This document shows, one piece after another, positions 58,181 through 64,000 of a stretch of DNA of 64,000 nt. A program made the translations under genes and the position numbers. Position 1 is the stretch's first letter; every line of letters begins with the position of its first letter. The stretch is from NCBI GenBank assembly GCA_034522175.1, contig JAXHLQ010000001.1:1364001-1428000 (forward strand). The letters run 5' to 3'. The notes beneath the pieces are model-generated. The model was not told the DNA's origin and did not search any database. It worked only from the letters and a program-made list of their open reading frames with translations. This DNA is from JAIPDZ01 sp034522175. Lineage in GTDB: Bacteria > Desulfobacterota > DSM-4660 > Desulfatiglandales > Desulfatiglandaceae.

Positions 58181-59023
58181 TTACTCCGGCAGATGCCTCT
58201 CCACAAACGAGCGTATGGCCTCAGGGTATTCCGGGAGGAGGCTGCAACTGCTGTGATCCGACCCCGTTCCCACAAACAGCTCGGCCCTTCCGGCAGGGAA
58301 GGCGTCCCTCAGGCGCCAGGCATGGTGCAGGGGAAAATGCTCATCCTTTTCACCGTGGATGATGAGCACAGGGATGTCTATGTGTGGAGCGAGGCGAACG
58401 GGACTGACGCCGTCCATCCGGAAGCGGTAGAAGAGGTCCATCCACAAAACCACCATGGGGGCGAACAGAAGACCGAAGACCGGGCTGTAGCTGCGATAGA
58501 GACTGCGCAGGGCCTCTTTGGTCCGGGCATAACACGATTCCAGGAAGAGCAACCGGATCTTTTCAGGATTTCTGCCGGCTGCAATGATGGCCCCTGCGGC
58601 CCCGGCCGAGTGACCATATAGAAGGACGGGTCGGCCCACCCAGTTCAATACCCGCTCGATGTCCTCGGCAAACCGAAAAGCATTCATGAACCGATAGGGA
58701 CTGGATTCCCCGTGATCCCTGGCACTGTGAATCACTACCGAGAAGCCCATTTTGCCAAAAACCCTGGCCCGACCCACCATGCGGTCCCGGTTTCGGCTCC
58801 AGCCATGGGCGAGCACCACAATGCCCCGTGATGCGCCGTCCGGATCGATCCGCCAGACCTCGAGCGTCCCCCCGTCGACTGCCGGGATTCGGGTGTCGCT
58901 GATCCGCCCCCAGTCCGGGGTGTCCTGAACCGGGGCCCGGGGGATCTGATGGACCACATAGGTAAAAAGAAGGGTCAGAATGAGATACAGTAAAATGATC
59001 CCCGCTATGATAAACATCCACAT
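58181..59023 (-). CDS. Membrane-anchored alpha/beta hydrolase
   Basis: Start at 59023, after GGAGC. An N-terminal transmembrane segment (MFIIAGIILLYLILTLLFTY) is followed by an alpha/beta hydrolase fold. It has the nucleophile Ser in VLLYGHSAGAAGA, Asp in IIHGEKDEHFP and His in GTGSDHSS, with the oxyanion region VVLAHGWSRNRD. About 280 residues. Resembles bacterial serine aminopeptidase S33/BEM46-like lipases or acyl hydrolases. It converges with glgB and is divergent from nifU. Substrate unknown. Confidence 0.8.
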   Translation of the reverse strand: MWMFIIAGIILLYLILTLLFTYVVHQIPRAPVQDTPDWGRISDTRIPAVDGGTLEVWRIDPDGASRGIVVLAHGWSRNRDRMVGRARVFGKMGFSVVIHSARDHGESSPYRFMNAFRFAEDIERVLNWVGRPVLLYGHSAGAAGAIIAAGRNPEKIRLLFLESCYARTKEALRSLYRSYSPVFGLLFAPMVVLWMDLFYRFRMDGVSPVRLAPHIDIPVLIIHGEKDEHFPLHHAWRLRDAFPAGRAELFVGTGSDHSSCSLLPEYPEAIRSFVERHLPE

Positions 59024-59214
59024 GAAAAGCTCCGGATAAATCCTGTCGAGTACCTTGATACCGCAGAAAAATACGCCCAACGGGCAGGAATATCAATGGG
59101 GAAATGACGGCGGGACAGGTAGGCGTTTCAATGTTCCCGTTTTTGTGTTAGGATGAAGGCCATTCATCTATTCCAATAACTCGATATGAGACAAACCATA
59201 AAGGGGGAAAATCC

Positions 59215-60039
59215 ATGTGGGAATACACGGATAAGGTAAAGGAGCATTTCCTGAATCCCCGGAATGCGGGAGATATGGAAGATGCCGACGGCGTGGGCGA
59301 GGTGGGGTCCATGGCATGCGGCGATGCGCTTAAGCTCTGCCTCAAGGTGGACGAAAACGGACGGATATCGGATGCCACATTCCAGACCTTCGGATGTGCC
59401 AGTGCCATTGCGTCGGCCTCGGCCCTGACGGAAATGCTCAAAGGCAAGACGGTGGAAGAGGCGGAAGAGATTACCAATCAGGACATCGCCGACTATCTCG
59501 GCGGACTCCCCAAGGAAAAGATGCACTGCTCGGTCCTGGGCCGCCAGGCACTGGAGGCCGCCGTGGCCGACTACCGGGGGGAGCCGGTAAAAGAGGCCGA
59601 AGGGGAAGTGATCTGCGAGTGCTTCGGGGTGACGGACAGGGAAATCGAAAAGGCGGTTCTGGAGAACAACCTCACCACCATTGAAGAGGTGACCAATTAC
59701 ACCAAGGCCGGTGGGGGATGCGAGAACTGTCATGATGCCATTCAAGAGATCATCGATAAGGTGCGTGCGGAAAAGCCACCGGTGAGCCAGCCCAAGTTAT
59801 CGAACATTCAGAAGATCCGCAAAATCGAGGAGACCATCGAAGAAGAGATCCGGCCGTCATTGAAACAGGACGGGGGCGACATCGAGTTGATTGATGTGAT
59901 CGGAAACCGCGTGCTGGTGGCGGCCCGGGGGAGCTGTGCCATGTGCAAGGCCGCTCCCCAGACCATGAAGCATGTGGTGGAGGCCAAGCTGCATGAGTTT
60001 ATCTCGCCCGATCTCGTGGTGGAGGAGGTGTCGGCATGA
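59215..60039 (+). CDS. nifU: NifU, three-domain Fe-S cluster scaffold
   Basis: A 274-residue full NifU. An IscU-like domain (GSMACGDALKLCLKV, FQTFGCASAIASASALTEML, MHCSVLGRQALEAAV) carries the three scaffold Cys. The central [2Fe-2S] BFD-type domain is ICECFGVTDREIEKAV and GGGCENCHDAIQEI. The C-terminal Nfu domain is VAARGSCAMCKAAPQTMKHV. AAGGGGGAA precedes the ATG. It overlaps nifS by four bases (ATGA). No nitrogenase genes are nearby, so it probably serves general Fe-S assembly. Confidence 0.93.
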   Translation: MWEYTDKVKEHFLNPRNAGDMEDADGVGEVGSMACGDALKLCLKVDENGRISDATFQTFGCASAIASASALTEMLKGKTVEEAEEITNQDIADYLGGLPKEKMHCSVLGRQALEAAVADYRGEPVKEAEGEVICECFGVTDREIEKAVLENNLTTIEEVTNYTKAGGGCENCHDAIQEIIDKVRAEKPPVSQPKLSNIQKIRKIEETIEEEIRPSLKQDGGDIELIDVIGNRVLVAARGSCAMCKAAPQTMKHVVEAKLHEFISPDLVVEEVSA

Positions 60040-61214
60040 AAACCATCTATTTGGACAACAACGCCACCACCCGGGTGGCACCGGAAGTAAAAGAGGCCAT
60101 GATCCCCTATTTTGAGGAACGCTACGGGAATCCCTCGAGCGCCCATTCATTCGGCGGCAGGATTGCCGCACATCTGCGTGAGGCCCGTGAAAACCTGGCC
60201 GCCCTCATCGGGGCGGAACCGGATGAGATGGTTTTCAACGGTTGCGGGTCTGAGAGTGATAACGCCGCGGTTCGCTCAGCGTTGGATACCCAGCCCGAAA
60301 AACGTCACATCGTCACGAGCCGGGTAGAGCACCCGGCCATCAAATCGCTGTGCACGCATCTGAAGGACCGGGGCTGCCGTATCACGCGCATTCCGGTGGA
60401 CAACGAGGGCCGTCTCGATATGGACCGATACCGGGAGAGTCTCACACCGGATACGGCGCTGGTGACCCTCATGTGGGCCAATAATGAAACCGGCGTCATC
60501 TTTCCGGTGGAACAGGCGGCGGAAATGGCCCATGAGCGGAGGATTCTGTTTCATACCGATGCGGTTCAGGCCGTGGGTAAGGTGCCCATGAATCTGAAGG
60601 AAACGGCCATCGACATGCTCTCCCTCTCCGGACATAAGCTCCACGCCTCAAAGGGGATCGGGGCGCTCTACATTCGCCGGGGAACCAAATATACCCCGTG
60701 GCTGATCGGGGGACATCAGGAAAAAGGCCGCCGCGGGGGCACGGAAAACACAGCCGGTATCGTGGGACTGGGAAAGGCCTGCGAGTTGGCTCAGCAAAAG
60801 ATGGAAGAAGAAAATACCCGGGTCAAGCGTTTGAGAGATAAGCTGGAAAAGGGATTGCTCGAGGCCGTGCCCAACAGCAAGGTGAACGGCGATGTGGCCC
60901 GGCGGCTTCCCAACACCAGCAGCATCAGTTTTGAGTTTGTGGAGGGCGAGGCCATCCTTTTGATGATGGATGAACTGGGGATCTGCGCCTCATCGGGCTC
61001 GGCCTGTACATCCGGTTCGCTTCAGCCCTCCCATGTGCTCCGGGCCATGGGCGTGCCCTTTACCATGGCCCACGGATCGATCCGTTTCAGCCTGAGCGTC
61101 TACAACACGGAAGCGGAGATCGATTTCGTTCTGGAAAAATTCCCCGCGATTATTAAAACCCTGCGCAACCTGTCCCCTTTCTGGAAACCGGAAGGTCAGG
61201 TCTGTGCGAGATAG
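60036..61214 (+). CDS. nifS: Cysteine desulfurase NifS
   Basis: A 392-residue class V aminotransferase-fold desulfurase. It begins MKTIYLDNNATTRVAPEVKE, with the PLP Lys in DMLSLSGHKLHASKGIGALY, and the persulfide Cys loop CASSGSACTSGSLQPSHVLR matches the NifS/IscS type. Supplies sulfur to NifU, with which it is translationally coupled (overlap 60036-60039). Intact. Confidence 0.93.
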   Translation: MKTIYLDNNATTRVAPEVKEAMIPYFEERYGNPSSAHSFGGRIAAHLREARENLAALIGAEPDEMVFNGCGSESDNAAVRSALDTQPEKRHIVTSRVEHPAIKSLCTHLKDRGCRITRIPVDNEGRLDMDRYRESLTPDTALVTLMWANNETGVIFPVEQAAEMAHERRILFHTDAVQAVGKVPMNLKETAIDMLSLSGHKLHASKGIGALYIRRGTKYTPWLIGGHQEKGRRGGTENTAGIVGLGKACELAQQKMEEENTRVKRLRDKLEKGLLEAVPNSKVNGDVARRLPNTSSISFEFVEGEAILLMMDELGICASSGSACTSGSLQPSHVLRAMGVPFTMAHGSIRFSLSVYNTEAEIDFVLEKFPAIIKTLRNLSPFWKPEGQVCAR

Positions 61215-61217
61215 GGA

Positions 61218-61247
61218 GAGCGATTTCGATAGCGATCGCGATTTCAT
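61218..61247. repeat. GCGATTTCGATAGCGATCGC period-6 run
   Basis: Short run of GAT-centred hexamers directly after the nifS stop codon, comparable to 51432 and 63377. Confidence 0.5.
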
Positions 61248-61278
61248 TGGACAGCGAACAAGGCTCTAAGTTAACCGT

Positions 61279-62268
61279 ATGGGATTGACTATGGAAACAT
61301 CTGACCGCCCGGAAGAATGCAAAATCGAGGTCTCAGGCAGGGAACGGTACCGGGATGAAATCCCTGAGATCGTAGACCGGCTGGTTCAATCCTGCAGTCG
61401 CGAGGACTGTTTTGCTCATGTAGCCCCTGAACCCATCCCGTCACGGGACGCCATCATCGACCTGATCGAGCGGATCCGCCGGATCCTGTATCCGGGGTAT
61501 TTCACCGCCCGGTCTGTGGACCGTATCAACATCGGGTATTACCTCGGAGGGGAACTGACCGCTCTCTTCGAACGCCTGTCCGAGCAGGCCACCCTCGCGG
61601 TCCGGCATGACTGCCTGCGCTACAATTACCCCTGTACCCATTGCGAGGAGCTGGGTCACCGGGCGGCCGCGGATTTTATACATGCATTGCCGGATCTGCG
61701 CGTCCTTCTCGCTAAGGATGTACGGGCCGCCTTTGAGGGCGATCCGGCGGCCGGGAGCTATGATGAGATCATTTTCAGTTATCCGGGGCTCTTTGCGGTG
61801 ACGGTCTACCGGATGGCGCATCAGCTGAGAGAACAGGAGGTGCCGTTGATCCCGCGTATTATGAGCGAATATGCGCACAGCCTGACCGGCATTGACATCC
61901 ACCCGGGCGCCGAAATCGGTCAAAGTTTCTTCATCGACCACGGTACCGGGGTGGTCATCGGTGAAACCACCGAGATCGGGGACCGGGTCCGGCTGTATCA
62001 GGGGGTGACCCTGGGGGCCCTTTCCATTTCCCGGGATAATGCGGAAAAATTGCGCCACAGAAAGCGGCATCCCACCATCGAAGATGATGTGATCATCTAT
62101 TCCGGGGCCACGATTCTCGGCGGGGAGACCACCATTGGCGCTCGGTCGGTGGTGGGCGGTAATGTGTGGATCACCGAATCCGTGCCGCCTGATACCACCG
62201 TCCTCCTCAGGCGGCCGGAACTCGATTTCAGGGAAACGGGGAACAAAAAGCAGGACGGAGATACCTGA
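61279..62268 (+). CDS. cysE: Serine O-acetyltransferase
   Basis: A 329-residue CysE/EpsC-type enzyme with an extended helical N-terminus (residues 1-190) and a left-handed beta-helix: IDIHPGAEIGQSFFIDHGTG, VVIGETTEIGDRVRLYQGVT, HPTIEDDVIIYSGATILGGE. It makes O-acetylserine for CysK, encoded 110 bases downstream. Start at 61279; Met5 is an alternative, and neither has a strong ribosome-binding site. With nifU, nifS and cysK it forms a set that both makes cysteine and uses it as sulfur source for Fe-S clusters. Confidence 0.9.
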   Translation: MGLTMETSDRPEECKIEVSGRERYRDEIPEIVDRLVQSCSREDCFAHVAPEPIPSRDAIIDLIERIRRILYPGYFTARSVDRINIGYYLGGELTALFERLSEQATLAVRHDCLRYNYPCTHCEELGHRAAADFIHALPDLRVLLAKDVRAAFEGDPAAGSYDEIIFSYPGLFAVTVYRMAHQLREQEVPLIPRIMSEYAHSLTGIDIHPGAEIGQSFFIDHGTGVVIGETTEIGDRVRLYQGVTLGALSISRDNAEKLRHRKRHPTIEDDVIIYSGATILGGETTIGARSVVGGNVWITESVPPDTTVLLRRPELDFRETGNKKQDGDT

Positions 62269-62377
62269 TAGAGACCTTCGGCCTCAACCGAATCCATGGC
62301 CATTGCACCGGCCACTGGTTTTTGGGGTGCTGACACCCGAAACCTGAGACCTGAAACCTTATTCTTCGGAGGTAAGC

Positions 62378-63307
62378 ATGGCTGAGATCTTTCCTGATGT
62401 GACCTGGACCAGCGGTGGCACGCCCCTTGTGCGCCTCAACCGGATGGGTAAGGGACTCAAGGCCCGGATCGTGGTGAAAATCGAATTCCGCAACCCCCTG
62501 GGGAGCGTCAAGGACCGTATCGGTGTGGCCATGATCGATGCGGCCGAACGGGCGGGTCTTTTGGCGGAGAAGGCACTCATCATAGAACCCACCAGCGGGA
62601 ATACCGGCATCGCCCTGGCCTTCGTCTGTGCGGCGAGGCAATACCGGCTGATCCTCACCATGCCGGAGACCATGAGTCGGGAGCGGCAGAAACTCCTGAA
62701 ACATCTCGGAGCCGACCTGATCCTGACGTCCGGGTCGGAAGGGATGCCGGGGGCCATCAAAAAGGCCAAAGAGATCTTGGCGGAATCCCCCGGAGCCTAC
62801 ATGCCGGATCAGTTCAGTAATCCGGCCAACCCGGAGATTCACCGTCGTACCACGGCCGAGGAAATCTGGCGAGATACCAAGGGAAAGATCGATATCCTGG
62901 TGGCGGGTGTGGGCACCGGCGGCACCATCACCGGGGTGAGTGAGGTGCTCAAAATCTTGAAACCCGAATTCATGGCCGTGGCCGTTGAACCGGCTGATTC
63001 CCCCGTGCTGTCCGGGGGAAAGCCGGGGCCCCACAAGATCCAGGGCATCGGCGCCGGGTTCATCCCGGAGGTGCTCAAAACCGAACTGATCGACGACATC
63101 GTGCAGGTGAGCAATGATCAGGCCTTTGAGACCGCCCGGGATCTCGCCAAACATGAGGGCATTTTGGCCGGCATCTCCTCCGGGGCCGCCGTGGCTGCGG
63201 CCTTGGATGTTGCGGCCCGGCCGGAGAATGATGAGGATAAGTTAATCGTCGCCATCCTCCCCAGCACCGGGGAACGCTACTTAAGCACGCCCCTTTTTCA
63301 GGAATAG
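62378..63307 (+). CDS. cysK: Cysteine synthase (O-acetylserine sulfhydrylase)
   Basis: A 309-residue fold-type II PLP enzyme. It has the PLP Lys in FRNPLGSVKDRIG-type FRNPLGSV/KDRIGVAMI (here EFRNPLGSVKDRIG), LIIEPTSGNTGIALAFVCAA, the phosphate loop GVGTGGTITGVSEVLK, and PHKIQGIGAGFIPEVL. TTCGGAGGTAAGC precedes the ATG. Converts O-acetylserine and sulfide to cysteine, matching the adjacent cysE. Intact. Confidence 0.93.
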   Translation: MAEIFPDVTWTSGGTPLVRLNRMGKGLKARIVVKIEFRNPLGSVKDRIGVAMIDAAERAGLLAEKALIIEPTSGNTGIALAFVCAARQYRLILTMPETMSRERQKLLKHLGADLILTSGSEGMPGAIKKAKEILAESPGAYMPDQFSNPANPEIHRRTTAEEIWRDTKGKIDILVAGVGTGGTITGVSEVLKILKPEFMAVAVEPADSPVLSGGKPGPHKIQGIGAGFIPEVLKTELIDDIVQVSNDQAFETARDLAKHEGILAGISSGAAVAAALDVAARPENDEDKLIVAILPSTGERYLSTPLFQE

Positions 63308-63376
63308 GCCCCGGCAAACCCTGGAATCTAATCTCCATGCGGTTTCCTTGAGCATACCCCGGTGTTGGTCGATCAA

Positions 63377-63442
63377 ATCGGAATCGCTATCGGTATCGGT
63401 ATCGCTATCGCTATCGCTATCGCCATCGCTATCGGGATCGCC
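63377..63442. repeat. ATCGCT/ATCGGT hexanucleotide repeat
   Basis: About eleven hexamers in tandem (ATCGGA, ATCGCT, ATCGGT, ATCGCC variants), 70 bases after the cysK stop codon. Period six is strict. The reverse strand reads GCGATAGC units as at 51432 and 61218. Confidence 0.8.
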
Positions 63443-63524
63443 AGATAGGTCGACCGGCCCGGCATCTTCGCCCCTTACGGCGAATTGAAAACCAAGACCA
63501 TCATAACCAAGGGAGGAACAAATC

Positions 63525-63803
63525 ATGGCACAGGATCCAGGCATCGGTCACAAAATCAAGGCCACCGTCACCGGCGTCAAGGGCGAATGCAGCGCGGGTC
63601 ATCGTGAAGGGGAAACCTTTGACATCAGCTGTCACAACCCTGGCCCGCTCTGCGGGTTTTTCTATCACGCCATCTTTCCGGAGCTCTCCACCTTTCAGTT
63701 CGGGGGCCGCCTTCCCTGGTGGCAGGGGGACACCATCGAGGTCCAGTGCCCTGATCCCCACAACCTGGTGACGCTCAAGCTGGAGCGGACCAGCCGGGAT
63801 TAA
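63525..63803 (+). CDS. TIGR04076 family protein
   Basis: A 92-residue protein: HKIKATVTGVKGECSAGHRE, GETFDISCHNPGPLCGFFYH, with conserved Cys residues (GECSAGH, CHNPGPLCG) and CPDPHNLVTLKLER near the end, matching the TIGR04076 family of small cysteine-bearing proteins of unknown function, common in anaerobes. AAGGGAGG before the ATG marks the start. It may bind metal or a cluster, which would fit its place after Fe-S assembly genes, but this is conjecture. Confidence 0.85.
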   Translation: MAQDPGIGHKIKATVTGVKGECSAGHREGETFDISCHNPGPLCGFFYHAIFPELSTFQFGGRLPWWQGDTIEVQCPDPHNLVTLKLERTSRD

Positions 63804-63854
63804 TAGGACCGCAGGATTGCCGGACTAAGAATAATCCGTGGCTCAGGAGGCATC

Positions 63855-64000
63855 ATGGAAACCGTTCAGGTAAATATTCACGAAGCCAAGACGCAACTGT
63901 TAAGATTGATTCGAGAGGCCCTCAACGGAAAGGAAGTGATCATCGCCAGTATGACATGGGGTCACCCATTTCCTCAATGCTCTGCCCATGAAAATGAATT
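63855..64000 (+). CDS. Phd/YefM-type antitoxin N-terminus (runs off window, possibly disrupted)
   Basis: CAGGAGG precedes the ATG. METVQVNIHEAKTQLLRLIR and EALNGKEVIIAS are a typical Phd/YefM start. The next residues should be a (R)xGKPxxRL block, but instead MTWGHPFPQCSAHENE follows from ATGACATGGGGTCACCC onward. The gene was probably cut by an insertion or fusion just before the window edge. Confidence 0.6.
   Translation, partial: METVQVNIHEAKTQLLRLIREALNGKEVIIASMTWGHPFPQCSAHENE

Noticed and set aside
59215..61214. Part of a nitrogenase cluster
   Set aside because: No nifHDK, nifB, nifE/N or nifV nearby; the following genes are cysE and cysK, so general Fe-S assembly is more likely.
63377..63442. 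CRISPR or coding tandem repeat
   Set aside because: Period six with no spacers, in an intergenic region without an open gene.
1..64000. tRNA or rRNA genes
   Set aside because: No tRNA cloverleaf or conserved rRNA sequence was recognised by eye; a covariance search would be needed to exclude a divergent tRNA.

Overview
The window looks like a chromosomal segment of an uncultured or environmental Desulfobacterota (deltaproteobacterial) organism. This is inferred from the family mix: GxxExxY proteins, REP-associated transposases with a DnaA-like tail, an EPS-associated MarR regulator, DgcN/DgcA, a three-domain NifU beside NifS/CysE/CysK, and a GlgP/GlgA/GlgB glycogen locus. No rRNA, tRNA, CRISPR array or origin was seen.

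The window has two unlike halves. Positions 1 to about 36.3 kb are a mobile and decayed accessory region. At least eight whole or partial REP-associated tyrosine transposase (RAYT) genes lie among more than 25 copies of a short TAATGGGGGACGTTG-type motif. Also present are five copies or remnants of a coiled-coil PD-(D/E)XK-like gene (DUF3782 type), toxin-antitoxin pairs (DUF433/DUF5615, three vapBC-like pairs, a Phd-vapC remnant, hicAB), a broken serine-recombinase module, two inverted copies of a truncated group II intron, and seven IS elements (ISKra4-like, IS4, ISAzo13, IS110, IS630, IS1182, IS701-like). Four of the IS insertions can be undone on paper, because the host gene halves rejoin in frame: vapC at 2.5/4.5 kb, an HTH/RHH gene at 5.8/7.6 kb, a second vapC at 20.4/21.5 kb, and a DUF5647-like gene at 23.5/26.7 kb. 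Tiny palindromes bounded by CCCC...GGGG sit inside larger repeats and inside RAYT genes, some of them in frame.

Positions 36.5 to 64 kb are a compact GC-richer metabolic region with almost no such repeats. In order it holds: a CstB-like persulfide dioxygenase/rhodanese; a dgcA - small ORF - dgcN - PLP enzyme operon; groEL and groES read leftward from a perfect sigma-54 promoter, with a divergent NtrC-type sigma-54 activator; a glycogen cluster (frameshifted GH13/amylo-1,6-glucosidase fusion, glgP, glgA, glgB); an alpha/beta hydrolase; a nifU-nifS-cysE-cysK cluster for cysteine supply and Fe-S assembly; a TIGR04076 protein; and the start of a Phd-type antitoxin.

The most notable candidate system is the RAYT/REP network of the left half. 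Each RAYT lineage has its own REP variant directly after its stop codon. The same REP head and the same ACAGGATT hairpins also bracket non-transposase genes (DUF3782-type and GxxExxY, both PD-(D/E)XK-like), as if these were cassettes moved in trans. The most concrete regulatory prediction is sigma-54 control of groESL by the adjacent activator.
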